Shown piece by piece: positions 1 through 9,261 of a stretch of DNA of 63,138 nt. The translations under genes were made by a program, and so were the position numbers. Below the pieces are notes generated by a model. That model searched no databases and had not been told where the DNA came from. It saw only the letters and a program-made list of their open reading frames with translations. Positions within the stretch are counted from its first letter, which is position 1; the number at the start of each line of letters is the position of its first letter. Origin of the DNA: an uncultured Dysosmobacter sp. (lineage in GTDB: Bacteria; Bacillota; Clostridia; Oscillospirales; Oscillospiraceae); the NCBI GenBank assembly GCA_934636905.1, contig CAKUBJ010000005.1, positions 1 to 63,138 of the forward strand, in the 5' to 3' direction.

Positions 1-356
1 TGGGTGATGAAGTGCAGGGACTCCCGCCAGTTCAGCTGCCCCCGCTTTTCCATATACTGCTTCAGGGTGATGCCGTCAATCAACTCCATGACGATATACT
101 CCGTGCCGCCGCCCCGGGACACGTCGTAGACGGAGACGATATTTGGGTGGGACAGCTGGGCTACCGCCTGAGACTCCGCGTTGAACCGGCGGCGGAACTC
201 CTCGTTCTGCGCCAGGTCGCTTTTGAGAATCTTGATGGCCACCAGACGGTTGAGGCGATGGCATTTTGCCTTATAGACCACCGCCATGCCGCCGGTGCCG
301 ATGCGCTCCAGAATCTCATAGCGGTTGTCCAGCATCTTTCCGATGTATTGATCCAT
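1..356 (-). CDS. prkC: Ser/Thr protein kinase PrkC-like, N-terminal part (cut by window edge)
   Basis: Only the first 118 residues are present; the gene runs off the left edge. They form the N-lobe of a Hanks-type kinase: a glycine-rich loop ([12 protein letters not shown], about residues 19-30), the VAIK lysine (about K42), a long helix C region, the HPNIV strand and the hinge YIVMELIDG. The catalytic HRD and DFG motifs, the membrane segment and the PASTA domains that define PrkC in Firmicutes would lie outside the window. It starts 15 bp downstream of the PP2C phosphatase gene, the usual prpC-prkC order, so the two probably act as opposing partners in cell-wall and sporulation signalling. 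The family is certain; the name PrkC rests on context. Confidence 0.9.
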   Translation of the reverse strand, partial: MDQYIGKMLDNRYEILERIGTGGMAVVYKAKCHRLNRLVAIKILKSDLAQNEEFRRRFNAESQAVAQLSHPNIVSVYDVSRGGGTEYIVMELIDGITLKQYMEKRGQLNWRESLHFIT

Positions 357-371
357 TCCTCTCCCCCTCTC

Positions 372-1100
372 TTACAGCATCCGCATCAGGACGGCCGTCA
401 CATTGTCCGGCGCCCCCTGGGCTTTGGCAATCTCCATCAGGCGGCTCAGACAGGTGTCCTCATCCTGCCCGTGGAGGATTTCAAACAGCATTTCCTGATC
501 GGTGACGGTGTTCACCAGCCCGTCGGTACACAGCAGGAGGTAATCCCCCTGTGCCATAGGGCGGATGTAGCCGTCGCAGGCGGCATTGGTGTCCCGCCCC
601 AGTGCCCGGGTAATCAGGTTGCGGCTGGGATGATGACGGGCCTCGTCGGCGGTAATGTCGCCGTGATCCACCATGGACTCCACCAGAGAATGATCCTTGG
701 TAATGCGGGTAATCCCCGCCTCCGTAATGTAATAGGCACGGCTGTCCCCCACATTGGTGACCACTGCGCCGCCCTCACAGGCGATGGCGGACACCAGCGT
801 CGTCCCCATGTTGGCAAGGGCTTCCTCCTGCGAGGCGCGGCGTTCCACCGCCTGATTGGCCATGGCCACCGCATAGGAGGACGCCTCCCGCAGCTGCTCC
901 GGGGTCATGCCCGGCTTCAGCACCTTTTCCAGCGCCTCCACATAGGTTTCCGCCGCCAGCACGCTGGCAATCTGCCCGCCGGCTGCGCCGCCCATGCCGT
1001 CACACACCACGCAGATGTCCCCGTTCCGGGCAATCCGGTAGGCATCCTGATTTTCCTTCCGCACAAGACCCACGTCGGTAATGGCCCATGTTTTCATCAT
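372..1100 (-). CDS. prpC: PP2C-type Ser/Thr protein phosphatase PrpC/Stp
   Basis: A 242-residue single-domain PPM phosphatase, the normal length for bacterial PrpC/Stp1. Metal-binding motifs are visible: DVGLVRKENQDA near the start, CDGMGG at about 33-38, TNVGDSRAYY near the middle, LLLCTDGL, and DNVTAVL close to the C-terminus. The enzyme removes phosphate from Ser/Thr residues with Mn2+/Mg2+ and typically reverses the adjacent kinase. The ATG at 1100 overlaps the rlmN stop (ATGA), so the two are translationally coupled; a second in-frame ATG at 1097 is equally possible. It is followed after 15 bp by the kinase gene. Confidence 0.95.
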   Translation of the reverse strand: MMKTWAITDVGLVRKENQDAYRIARNGDICVVCDGMGGAAGGQIASVLAAETYVEALEKVLKPGMTPEQLREASSYAVAMANQAVERRASQEEALANMGTTLVSAIACEGGAVVTNVGDSRAYYITEAGITRITKDHSLVESMVDHGDITADEARHHPSRNLITRALGRDTNAACDGYIRPMAQGDYLLLCTDGLVNTVTDQEMLFEILHGQDEDTCLSRLMEIAKAQGAPDNVTAVLMRML

Positions 1101-2140
1101 GTGTCCGTCCCTCCCTTTCTCCGTGCTTCCATTTCCTTCCGCCGCAGCTGGCCGCAGGAAGCGTCAATATCACCGCCGAGGCTCCGCCGCACAGTGGCGG
1201 TGAGGCCGTGGGATTCCAGCCGCTTCTGAAACGCCGCAATCCGGCGGGACGGCTTCAGGGGGCTTTCCGCCACGTCGTTCAGGGGAATCAGGTTGACATG
1301 ACCCGGCATTCCCTTCAGCTTCTTCGCAATGAGATCCGCCTGCCAGTCGTGGTCGTTGACCCCGTCAATCATGGCGTATTCAAAGGAAATCCGCCGCCCG
1401 GTCTTTTCAAAATACCGGTGGCAGGCGTCAAACAGTCTGTCCACGTCGTAGGCCCGGTTCACCGGCATGATCTTCGAGCGGGTTTCGCTGTCCGGGGCGT
1501 GAAGGGAAACCGACAGCGTCAGCTGCAATCCCAGCTCCGCCAGCCGGTCAATGCCGGGAATCACGCCGCAGGTGGACAGGGAAATGTGCCGCATCCCGAT
1601 GTTCAGGCCGTCGGGGTGGTTCACCAGTTCCAGAAAGCGCAGCACGTTGTCCAGATTGTCCAGCGGCTCGCCGATGCCCATAAGCACAATATTGGAAATG
1701 GGCAGGCCGGCGTCCTTCTGGGCGAAAATCACCTGATCCAGAATTTCGGCAGGCGTCAGATCCCGCACCTTGCCGGCAATAGTGGAGGCGCAGAAGGCGC
1801 ACCCCATCCGGCAGCCCACCTGAGAGGAAACGCAGACGGTGTTGCCGTGGTGATACTGCATGACCACCGTTTCGATGCAGTTGCCGTCCGCCAGTTCCCA
1901 GAGGTACTTGATGGTGCCGTCCAGCTTGGAAACCTGCTTCCGGGCCACGGTGGGCACGGTAAGCAGGCACTGCTCCTTCAGCTTTTCCCGCAGGGGCTTG
2001 GAGAGGTTGCTCATCTCGTCAAAGGAGGTGACGCCCCGGTGGAGCCATGTAAAAATCTGTTTTCCCCGGAAGGCCGGCTCTCCCATAGCCTTCATGTCAG
2101 CCGTCAGTTCCTCCGGCGTCCGGGATTTCAAATCAATCAT
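1097..2140 (-). CDS. rlmN: Dual-specificity RNA methyltransferase RlmN
   Basis: A 347-residue radical SAM enzyme that methylates C2 of A2503 in 23S rRNA and of A37 in some tRNAs. The CxxxCxxC cluster motif is at about C110, C114 and C117 (GCRMGCAFCAS). The C-terminal cysteine that carries the transient methyl group is in DIDASCGQL near residue 334. An N-terminal helical recognition domain (RGKQIFTWLH) precedes the barrel. Length is typical. It lies between rsmB (9 bp gap) and prpC (4-bp overlap), the standard Firmicute order. Confidence 0.97.
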   Translation of the reverse strand: MIDLKSRTPEELTADMKAMGEPAFRGKQIFTWLHRGVTSFDEMSNLSKPLREKLKEQCLLTVPTVARKQVSKLDGTIKYLWELADGNCIETVVMQYHHGNTVCVSSQVGCRMGCAFCASTIAGKVRDLTPAEILDQVIFAQKDAGLPISNIVLMGIGEPLDNLDNVLRFLELVNHPDGLNIGMRHISLSTCGVIPGIDRLAELGLQLTLSVSLHAPDSETRSKIMPVNRAYDVDRLFDACHRYFEKTGRRISFEYAMIDGVNDHDWQADLIAKKLKGMPGHVNLIPLNDVAESPLKPSRRIAAFQKRLESHGLTATVRRSLGGDIDASCGQLRRKEMEARRKGGTDT

Positions 2141-2149
2141 ACTACCTCG

Positions 2150-3469
2150 TTATGTCCGCTTCATGCGGCAGATGTAGAATCCGTCGGTTCCGTGGCGGTG
2201 CGGCCACAGGGTCACCTGCCCCTCCGTCTCCCCCACCGGCGCCGGCAGGGCAAACTCCTCCCGGCGGAAGTCACTGTGCTCCGCCAAAAACGTCTCCGTC
2301 ACCTGCTGGTTTTCCTCCGGCAGGACGGTGCAGGTGGAGTACACCAGCACGCCGCCGGGGGCCACATACCCTGCGGCGTTGTCCAGCAGCGCCGTCTGAA
2401 TCACCGGCAGAGCAAACAGTTCGTCCGCCTTTTTATAGCGGACGTCCGGCTTTTTCCGGATGATGCCCAGCCCGGAACAGGGAGCATCCACCAGCACCAC
2501 GTCAAACCGCTGCGCCCATTCCGGCCGGAATACCCGGCCGTCTCCGGCGGCGGTCTGAACGGAGGCCAGTCCCAGCCGGGCCGCCCCCTCCCGAATCCGC
2601 TTCAGCTTGTTCTCGTGGAGGTCACAGGAGACAATCTCCCCCTGATCTCCCATGGCAAAGGCGGCGCTGAAGGATTTGCCGCCGGGGGCGGCGCAGAGAT
2701 CCAGCACCTTCTGCCCTGGCTGCACCCCGGCAATCAGGGACACCAGCTGGGCGGCGGGATCCTGCACCAGCAGCTTCCCGCTGCGGAACGGCTCCAGCGT
2801 GGTGAGATCCCCGGCGCCGGTGAGTTCCAGACAGCCGGGCACCCAGGAATGGGGCTTTGCCGCAACGCCCCAGCCTGCCAGTTCCCGCGTCAGGCTCTCC
2901 GGGTCGGTTTTCAGGGGGTTCACCTGCACCGTCAGCGGCGGCACGCCGTTGTCCGCCGCCAGAAAGGCTTCCGTTTCCTCCCGTCCCAGAATCGCCAGCA
3001 GACGCTTCACCAGCCACTTTGGATGGCTGTACCGGAGGGAGAGGTACTTCGCCTCGTCCCGCTCCGGGATGGGAGGCAGATTGGCTTTATTCTGCGAAAG
3101 CTTCCGCAGCACCGCGTTGACAAGGCCGGCGGCCTGTCCCCTGCCGGAAATTTTGGCCAGTTCCACGGAGGTGTTCACCGCGGCGCTGTCCGGCACCCGA
3201 TCCAGATACAGAATCTGGTAAGCCCCCAGATGCAGGATTTCCTGCAGCGGCGGCTGAAGATGATCCGGTTTCTGGGAGCAGTACGCGCTGAGATAAAAGT
3301 CCAGCAGCAGCCGGTTCTGCACCACGCCGTACACAAGGCGGCTGCACAGCGCCGCCTCGGGTCCCACCAGACCGTCCCGGCTCAGCTGGGCCTTCAGGGC
3401 GGCGTCCGCCCAGGCGTGGCTGCTGCGGCAGGCGGTCAGAACCCGCAGGGCGGTTTCCCGCGCCCCCAT
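2150..3469 (-). CDS. rsmB: 16S rRNA (cytosine-967-C5)-methyltransferase RsmB
   Basis: A 439-residue protein with an N-terminal NusB-like RNA-binding domain (about 1-140) and a C-terminal SAM-dependent m5C methyltransferase domain. The SAM loop is VLDLCAAPGGKSFSAA. The two catalytic cysteines of the family are in VDAPCSGLG and YSTCTVLPEENQ. The product methylates C967 of 16S rRNA. Its start codon overlaps the stop of the upstream metallopeptidase gene by one base. Confidence 0.95.
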   Translation of the reverse strand: MGARETALRVLTACRSSHAWADAALKAQLSRDGLVGPEAALCSRLVYGVVQNRLLLDFYLSAYCSQKPDHLQPPLQEILHLGAYQILYLDRVPDSAAVNTSVELAKISGRGQAAGLVNAVLRKLSQNKANLPPIPERDEAKYLSLRYSHPKWLVKRLLAILGREETEAFLAADNGVPPLTVQVNPLKTDPESLTRELAGWGVAAKPHSWVPGCLELTGAGDLTTLEPFRSGKLLVQDPAAQLVSLIAGVQPGQKVLDLCAAPGGKSFSAAFAMGDQGEIVSCDLHENKLKRIREGAARLGLASVQTAAGDGRVFRPEWAQRFDVVLVDAPCSGLGIIRKKPDVRYKKADELFALPVIQTALLDNAAGYVAPGGVLVYSTCTVLPEENQQVTETFLAEHSDFRREEFALPAPVGETEGQVTLWPHRHGTDGFYICRMKRT

Positions 3470-4203
3470 CAGTCCCGCCTCCTGCCGTGGTTGCTGCGTC
3501 CCAGAAAGATCAGCACATACCGCAGCAGCTGCAGGGCGGACATCAGCAGCGCCGCCACATAGGTCAGTGCCGCCGCCTTCAGCACCTTCCGGGCGCCGGG
3601 CAGTTCATCATCATACAGAAGCTGCTGGTTTTCCAGCGTCTGCAAAGCCCGGTGGGAGGCGTTGAACTCCACCGGCAGGGTAATCAGCTGGAACAGGGTG
3701 GTCAGGGAAAACAGCAAAATGCCCATCAGGAACAGGGACTGGCTGTAGAGAACCATCCCGATGAGCAGCAGGATGAAGGAAAATTTGGAGCCGATCTGGG
3801 TGGCAGGGATAATGGCCGTCCGCAGCCGGACAGGGCCGTAGTTTTTCGCGTACTGCACGGCGTGCCCCGCCTCGTGGGCTGCCACCCCCACCGCTGCGAT
3901 GGAGGCGGAGCCGTAAACATTCTCCGACAGGGAGATGCTGTTGTCCCGGGGATCGTAATGATCCGTCAGACTGCCGGAGCAGGGGCGGATGGCCACATCG
4001 TAAATGCCGTGGGCCCGCAGCACCGCTTCCGCCGCCTGCGCACCGGTAAGGCGCCGCCGGTTGGCCACGCCGCTGTACCGTTTGAAGTTTCCGCTGACCT
4101 GCGCCTGCGCCCAAAGGGACAGAATCAGGACGGGAATCAGCAGGATGCAGTAGATATTATTGGCGAGAAAATCGCCGTAACCGTTGTAATAACCGTAAGG
4201 CAT
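3469..4203 (-). CDS. Membrane zinc metallopeptidase, YugP family
   Basis: A 244-residue neutral zinc metallopeptidase of the YugP family. An N-terminal membrane segment (about 15-35) is followed by the zinc-binding HEAGH (residues 110-114, within VAAHEAGHAVQYA) and at least two further hydrophobic helices around 145-180 and near the C-terminus. The upstream NSISLSENVYGSAS segment is typical of the family. The substrate is not established. The gene sits between fmt and rsmB, its common position in Clostridia, which suggests a housekeeping membrane role. Confidence 0.9.
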   Translation of the reverse strand: MPYGYYNGYGDFLANNIYCILLIPVLILSLWAQAQVSGNFKRYSGVANRRRLTGAQAAEAVLRAHGIYDVAIRPCSGSLTDHYDPRDNSISLSENVYGSASIAAVGVAAHEAGHAVQYAKNYGPVRLRTAIIPATQIGSKFSFILLLIGMVLYSQSLFLMGILLFSLTTLFQLITLPVEFNASHRALQTLENQQLLYDDELPGARKVLKAAALTYVAALLMSALQLLRYVLIFLGRSNHGRRRD

Positions 4204-4215
4204 AGTTTCCTCCCG

Positions 4216-5127
4216 TCAAATGTCCATGGGGTGCCCCAGCAGGTAGGCCGCCGCGCTCATGCGCTTGCCGCCCTCCGCCTGAAGTTCCGTAATCCAGAGG
4301 CTCTGCCCGTCGCCGCAGGCCACTTCAATGCCCTGCTTCCCTGCGGACAGCAGGGTGCCGGGGGCTTTTGCCGTTTCCCCACCGGGGGCGGTCTTATAAA
4401 TTTTGAACCGCCGGCCTGCCAGTTCCGCCGCGGCGCAGGGCCAGGGAATCAGCCCCCGCACCTGATTGCGGATGGCCGCCATGGGCTTCGTCCAGTCAAT
4501 GGGAGACAGTTCCCGGGACAGCATAGGGGCATAGGTGGCCTGACTGCCGTCCTGCGGCGTCCGGGAGGCGGTGCCGTCCGCCAACGTGGGGATCGTTGCA
4601 GACAGGGCTTCCGCCCCCAGTTCCGCCAGCCGGTTCCAGAGGGCAGGCAAATCCTCCTCCGGGTCAATGGGGGTTTTCACCGTGCGGATCACGTCGCCGG
4701 CATCCAGTTCTTCCGCCATATACATGATGGAAACGCCGGTTTCCGCGTCGCCGTTGAGCATGGCCCAATTGATGGGCGCCGCCCCCCGGTACTTCGGCAG
4801 CAGGGAGGCATGGACATTCACGCAGCCAAGAGGCGGCACATCCAGAATGTCTTTGGGCAGGATGCGGCCGTAGGCCACCACCACAATCAGCTCCGGCGAC
4901 AGGGACTTCACGATTTCCAGTGCCGTCCCGTCCCGCATTTTCACCGGCTGGTACACCGTCAGCCCCTGTGACAGGGCATATTCCTTTACAGGAGAAAAGG
5001 TCACCTTATTCCGGTTCCGGGGCTTGTCCGGCTGAGTGAATACGCCGCAGATCTCATGGCCGTCCTCCACCAGACGCTTCAGGGACACCGCCGCAAAATC
5101 CGGCGTCCCCATAAAGAGAATCCGCAT
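4216..5127 (-). CDS. fmt: Methionyl-tRNA formyltransferase
   Basis: A 303-residue enzyme that transfers the formyl group of 10-formyl-THF to initiator Met-tRNA. The N-terminal Rossmann-like domain begins RILFMGTPDFA. The catalytic segment HASLLPKYRGAAPI lies near residue 108 and carries the family Asn/His region together with VNVH. A C-terminal OB-like tRNA-binding domain follows from about residue 205. It overlaps def by one base. Def removes the formyl group added here, so the two form a functional pair. Confidence 0.97.
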   Translation of the reverse strand: MRILFMGTPDFAAVSLKRLVEDGHEICGVFTQPDKPRNRNKVTFSPVKEYALSQGLTVYQPVKMRDGTALEIVKSLSPELIVVVAYGRILPKDILDVPPLGCVNVHASLLPKYRGAAPINWAMLNGDAETGVSIMYMAEELDAGDVIRTVKTPIDPEEDLPALWNRLAELGAEALSATIPTLADGTASRTPQDGSQATYAPMLSRELSPIDWTKPMAAIRNQVRGLIPWPCAAAELAGRRFKIYKTAPGGETAKAPGTLLSAGKQGIEVACGDGQSLWITELQAEGGKRMSAAAYLLGHPMDI

Positions 5128-5618
5128 TACTCTTCGCCCTCCAGATATTCCTTCAGTTCCTCGTCGGTGAGGAAGTGGTCGATATGCTCCACAAACAGGT
5201 GGCCGTCCAGATGCTCAATCTCATGGCAGAAGGCCCGGGCCGTCAGCCCCTCGGCCTCCGCCTCGAACCAGTCGCCGTCCCGATCCTGTGCCCGCACCCG
5301 CACCCGGTTGGGGCGGGTGACAATGCCCCATCTGCCGGGGAGGCTCAGGCAGCCCTCCAGTCCCGTCTGCTCCCCGCTCTGGGCGATGATCTCCGGGTTG
5401 ATGAGTTCCAGATACTCCTCGCTTTCCTCGTCCAGCACCAGACATACCCGGCGCAGGATGCCCACCTGGGGCGCGGCCAGCCCGGCGCCGTTGGCGTCCG
5501 CCAGCGTTTCGGCCATATCGTCCAGCAGGTCGTGCAGCCGCCGGTCAAACTTTTCCACCGGGCGGCAGACCTTTGTCAGGCACTCGTCACCCTGTTCCAC
5601 AATCTTTCGCAATGCCAT
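5127..5618 (-). CDS. def: Peptide deformylase
   Basis: A 163-residue metalloenzyme that removes the N-formyl group from nascent proteins. All three signature motifs are present: GAGLAAPQVGI, EGCLSLPG (metal-binding Cys) and HEIEHLDG (two His and the catalytic Glu). The ATG at 5618 is chosen over an in-frame GTG nine bases upstream because AAGGAGG lies 8 bases before the ATG, whereas the GTG would sit inside that Shine-Dalgarno. It lies between priA and fmt in a long operon. Confidence 0.96.
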   Translation of the reverse strand: MALRKIVEQGDECLTKVCRPVEKFDRRLHDLLDDMAETLADANGAGLAAPQVGILRRVCLVLDEESEEYLELINPEIIAQSGEQTGLEGCLSLPGRWGIVTRPNRVRVRAQDRDGDWFEAEAEGLTARAFCHEIEHLDGHLFVEHIDHFLTDEELKEYLEGEE

Positions 5619-5648
5619 ATGCGGCACCTCCTTGATTTGATGGCGGCG

Positions 5649-8108
5649 TCAGTCCGCCGCATTATGATCCACAAACAGATTCAGCCTCCGGTTGGCGCTG
5701 TCTCCGGCAAATTCCCGCTGAAGCCACGCCAGCATCTCCCGGGTGGGCCGGTCATTCCGTCCCACCAGTGTGCAGCGGTAGCGGTAGCGGTTGTTCACCT
5801 TCAGCACCGGCGCCGGCGCCGGCCCCAGAACCTCCGGTTCTCCGGCGGCCAGTTCCGGCCGGCGGCACATCTGCCGCAGGCTCTCCCGGAGGGAAACGGC
5901 GGCTCGCAGCACCCGCCCCTCCTCCGTGCCGGAAACCGTCACGGTGAAAAAGTCCGCAAAAGGCGGATAGCGCCGCAGGCGGCGCATCCGGATTTCGCTT
6001 TCGTAAAATGCGTCATAATCCTGCCGGGCGGCGCACTGAATCACGTCGTTTCCCGGGGTGTAGGTCTGGATGACCGCCCGGCCGCTCCGACCTCCCCGGC
6101 CTGCCCGCCCTACCACCTGCGTCAGCAGGCTGAAGGTGCGCTCCGCCGCCCGGTAGTTGTCCACATACAAGGACAAATCCGCCGACAGCACCCCTGCCAG
6201 CGTCACATTCTCAAAATCCAGCCCCTTGGCAACCATCTGGGTGCCCAGCAGGATAGGCACCCGCTCCTGTTCAAAGGTTTGCAGAATCGCCTCATGGCCG
6301 CCGGTGGTGGTGTCGGCGTCCATCCGCAGGATGCCCGCCTCCGGGAACAACTCCCGCAGTTCCTCCTCCACCTTCTGGGTGCCGGTGCCGATGTGCTTCA
6401 TCCAGCCGCCGCATTCCGGACAGGTGTCCGATGCCGGCTGGGAGTGGCCGCAGTAATGGCACATGAGCCGCCCATTGGCGGAGTGATAGGTCATGGCCAC
6501 GCTGCACCGGGGGCACTGGGGCACATAGCCGCACTCCCCGCATTGCAGGTACCGGCTGCTGCCCCGTCGGTTGAGAAGCAGGATACTCTGCTCCCCGGTG
6601 TCAAGGTTCCGCTCCAGTTCCCGCCGCAGAAGCCCGCCGATGAGGCCGGGATTCCCGGCCCGCACCTCTTCCCGCATATCCGCAATCAGGACGTCCGGCA
6701 GGGCCTTTTCGTTATAGCGCCGCCGCAGCAGCGCCTTGTGATAAATCCCCTGCTCCGCCGCCCAGGCGGATTCCACCGCAGGCGTTGCGGAGCCAAGCAC
6801 CAACGCCGCCCCCTCCCGGGCGCAGAGGTATTTGGCGATTTCCCGGGTATCGTAGCGGGGGGCGTTTTCGGATTGATAGCTTCCCTCCTGCTCCTCGTCC
6901 ATGACGATAAGGCCCAGATTTTTCAGGGGGGCAAAAATGGCGGAGCGGGTACCCAGCACCACGCTGACCTCCCCCCGGCGGATGCGCTTCCACTGGTCGT
7001 AGCGCTCCGTCATCTTCAGGGAGCTGTGAAGCATTGCGGCTTTACTGCCGAAGCAGGAACTGAATTTCCGCATCATCTGCGGCGTCAGCACAATCTCCGG
7101 CACCAGAACCACGGCGGTTTTCCCCAGTGCCAGCGTTTCCTGCACCAGCCGCAGATAGACCTGGGTTTTTCCGCTGCCGGTGACCCCCTGCAGCAGGGTT
7201 ACGGAGGGCCTGTCCCCCCGAATCCGCTCCAGAATTTCCTCATAGGCCGTCTGCTGCTCTTCATTCAGCACAATCTCCGGCCCCGGCTCCACGTTTTCAA
7301 AGGACGGCACCCGCAGCAGTTCCTCCTGAGAGAAGGCAATCAGCCCCGCCTTTTCCATGGCTTTCAGAGTGCGGGGAGACACGCCGGTATAGTAGCACAC
7401 CTCCGCCGCCGGGCTTCGTCCCGCAGCGGCCAGAAAGTTTACCACCTCATACCGCGCCGGGGCGGAACGGCGCTTCGGCTCCGTCAGGGCAAAGGCGTCC
7501 TCCGCATCCACGGCAAGTTCCACCATCCGGTGGAACTTGTCCCCGGTTTTCCGGCGGGCATCAGTTTCGCAGCGGAGGACACCGGCCTTCTGCAGCGCTT
7601 TCAGCGTCTTTTCCGCCTCCGCTCCAAAGGCGTCCCGGAAAAGGCGGCTCTCTCCCCGGCCTCCCTGCTGCTCCAGCAGCTTCAGGATTCCGGTGCCGCC
7701 GGGAATCTCCCCGGCGGCGGCCGCCGCCGCTTCCGGCTCCATGGCCGGTGACCAGACCTCCCGCATCCCGTACCACAGGCCGGTAGGCAGGATGGTTCTG
7801 GCCGCCTCAAACACGGTGCAGAAATATCGCCCCCGCATCCACAGCGCCAGTTCGATGCCGGCCTTGTCCAGCACCGGCTCCGGGTCCAGAACCCGGCGAA
7901 CCGCCTTGATTCCCGGCAGCTTGGCGCCGCGGCTCCGTTTGAGTATCAGCGCCTCGCTCTCCCGGTTTCCCCGGCCGAAGGGCACCATCACCCGGGCGCC
8001 GGGAACCGCCGTATCCAGCAGTTCCTCCGGCACCAGATAGTCATAGGGCTTATCAATGGAATAGGGCGCGGCGCTGACCGCAGCCTTTACAATGTCCACG
8101 GCCTCCAT
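5649..8108 (-). CDS. priA: Primosomal protein N' (replication restart helicase PriA)
   Basis: An 819-residue superfamily 2 DNA helicase that reloads the replisome at abandoned forks. The N-terminal 3'-end-binding domain begins SIDKPYDYLVPEEL. The helicase core has Walker A GVTGSGKTQVYL near residue 310 and a DEEQEGSY Walker B. A zinc-binding insertion with paired Cys motifs (CGECGYVPQCPRC, CHYCGHS, CPECGG) is followed by helicase motifs including GTQMVAKGLDFENV and a C-terminal domain. Full length. Only 31 bp separate it from upstream rpoZ. Confidence 0.97.
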   Translation of the reverse strand: MEAVDIVKAAVSAAPYSIDKPYDYLVPEELLDTAVPGARVMVPFGRGNRESEALILKRSRGAKLPGIKAVRRVLDPEPVLDKAGIELALWMRGRYFCTVFEAARTILPTGLWYGMREVWSPAMEPEAAAAAAGEIPGGTGILKLLEQQGGRGESRLFRDAFGAEAEKTLKALQKAGVLRCETDARRKTGDKFHRMVELAVDAEDAFALTEPKRRSAPARYEVVNFLAAAGRSPAAEVCYYTGVSPRTLKAMEKAGLIAFSQEELLRVPSFENVEPGPEIVLNEEQQTAYEEILERIRGDRPSVTLLQGVTGSGKTQVYLRLVQETLALGKTAVVLVPEIVLTPQMMRKFSSCFGSKAAMLHSSLKMTERYDQWKRIRRGEVSVVLGTRSAIFAPLKNLGLIVMDEEQEGSYQSENAPRYDTREIAKYLCAREGAALVLGSATPAVESAWAAEQGIYHKALLRRRYNEKALPDVLIADMREEVRAGNPGLIGGLLRRELERNLDTGEQSILLLNRRGSSRYLQCGECGYVPQCPRCSVAMTYHSANGRLMCHYCGHSQPASDTCPECGGWMKHIGTGTQKVEEELRELFPEAGILRMDADTTTGGHEAILQTFEQERVPILLGTQMVAKGLDFENVTLAGVLSADLSLYVDNYRAAERTFSLLTQVVGRAGRGGRSGRAVIQTYTPGNDVIQCAARQDYDAFYESEIRMRRLRRYPPFADFFTVTVSGTEEGRVLRAAVSLRESLRQMCRRPELAAGEPEVLGPAPAPVLKVNNRYRYRCTLVGRNDRPTREMLAWLQREFAGDSANRRLNLFVDHNAAD

Positions 8109-8139
8109 GCCTCGCCCTCCTCCGTCAAAGGCAATATTC

Positions 8140-8358
8140 TCAATTATCCACAGAAATGGTCAGATCCATACCGCTGGCATCGATCTTCCCGTCTGCCACC
8201 TCATGGATGGCCAGAGTCACCGGCTTTTCCTCCAGCTGGATTCCGGCGTCCTCCGCGTCCTCGGCAATCTGGCGCGCCCGGAGAGCCACCACATTCACCA
8301 GCATATAGCGGTTGGGGATCCGGCTGTTGAGTTTGCTCATAGAAGGATACAGCATCAT
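8140..8358 (-). CDS. rpoZ: RNA polymerase omega subunit
   Basis: A 72-residue protein beginning MMLYPSMSKLNSRI, the start typical of clostridial omega subunits, with the conserved YMLVNVVALRARQIAED segment that packs on the beta' subunit. It supports polymerase assembly. The short acidic tail after the helix is normal for the family. A tandem ATG at 8355 is an alternative start. The order gmk-rpoZ-priA is widespread in Firmicutes. Confidence 0.93.
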   Translation of the reverse strand: MMLYPSMSKLNSRIPNRYMLVNVVALRARQIAEDAEDAGIQLEEKPVTLAIHEVADGKIDASGMDLTISVDN

Positions 8359-8425
8359 AAAAATCTACTTCCAATCTGCCGCTGTGCGGCTTTTATTTTA
8401 TGAAAATCCGGGAAATCTCCGGCGG

Positions 8426-9019
8426 TCATTCCGCCAGAATGGACATCCGCTCCCGGGGCTTGCAGTGCTCGGCGGTGATGATGGCGTCCAGCTCCCGGAC
8501 GGCGTTCTCCACCGTGTCGTTGACCACAAAATAATCATAGGTATGGGCAGTCTGGAACTCCACCTTGGCCCGGAGCAGGCGCTTCTGCACCTTGTCGGAA
8601 TCGTCGGTGCCCCGGTCTTTCAGCCGGCGCTCCAACTCCTCCCAGCTGGGCGGGGCAATGAAGATGCGCACCGCGTCCGGCCGCTTGCTGGTCACCTGAA
8701 TGGCACCCTGCACCTCAATATCCAGAATCACATCCTGTCCCTTTTCCATGGCCTGATCCACAAAGCGCTTGGGGGTGCCGTAAAAATTGCCCACATACTC
8801 CGCATATTCCAGAAACTGATCCATGGCGATCCACTTCCGAAAGGAATCCACGTCCATGAAATGGTAGTGGATGCCGTCCAGTTCGCCGGGGCGGGGCGGA
8901 CGGGTGGTGGCGGACACGGAAAAATACAGGTTCTTCCGTTTCTCCAGCAGGGCGCTGAGCACGGTGCTCTTCCCCACGCCGGATGGGCCGGAAATAATAA
9001 ATGTCTTGCCTTTGATCAT
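8426..9019 (-). CDS. gmk: Guanylate kinase
   Basis: A 197-residue enzyme converting GMP to GDP with ATP. The P-loop is [11 protein letters not shown] at about residues 10-20. The GMP-binding region includes [13 protein letters not shown] and the GIHYHF segment, and the lid lies around [14 protein letters not shown]. Its start overlaps the remA stop by 4 bp. The upstream remA and downstream rpoZ reproduce the B. subtilis yicC/yloC-remA-gmk-rpoZ arrangement. Confidence 0.97.
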   Translation of the reverse strand: MIKGKTFIISGPSGVGKSTVLSALLEKRKNLYFSVSATTRPPRPGELDGIHYHFMDVDSFRKWIAMDQFLEYAEYVGNFYGTPKRFVDQAMEKGQDVILDIEVQGAIQVTSKRPDAVRIFIAPPSWEELERRLKDRGTDDSDKVQKRLLRAKVEFQTAHTYDYFVVNDTVENAVRELDAIITAEHCKPRERMSILAE

Positions 9020-9258
9020 ACTTCTCCCTCTTGCTCCTTCGGGCTGAACCGCTCCGGCGGCAGCGCCGACAAAATCACATGGTCGCTGTCCATAATGAAG
9101 ATGGACGCGGTTTTGCGGCCGTAGGTGGCGTCAATCAGCATCCCACGCTCCCGGGTTTCCTGCACCATCCGCTTGATGGGGGCGGAATCCGGGCTGACGA
9201 TGGCCACCAGCCGCTCACGGGACACCAGATTCCCGAAACCGATGTTAATCAGTTCCAT
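9016..9258 (-). CDS. remA: RemA-like DNA-binding regulator (DUF370)
   Basis: An 80-residue DUF370 protein: [19 protein letters not shown], then [10 protein letters not shown] and [10 protein letters not shown]. In B. subtilis RemA activates matrix and osmoprotection genes, forming an oligomeric DNA-binding assembly. Its targets here cannot be deduced, and in this lineage the function may not be biofilm-related. It overlaps gmk by 4 bp and follows yicC by 3 bp. Confidence 0.92.
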   Translation of the reverse strand: MELINIGFGNLVSRERLVAIVSPDSAPIKRMVQETRERGMLIDATYGRKTASIFIMDSDHVILSALPPERFSPKEQEGEV

Positions 9259-9261
9259 GGC

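Noticed and set aside
1088..3562. Very long open frame on the plus strand opposite rlmN and rsmB (over 800 codons), and a similar one at 5175-7751 opposite priA
   Set aside because: They are antisense shadows caused by the high G+C third-position bias; the translations are low-complexity His/Arg/Gln-rich with no family features and overlap well-identified genes.
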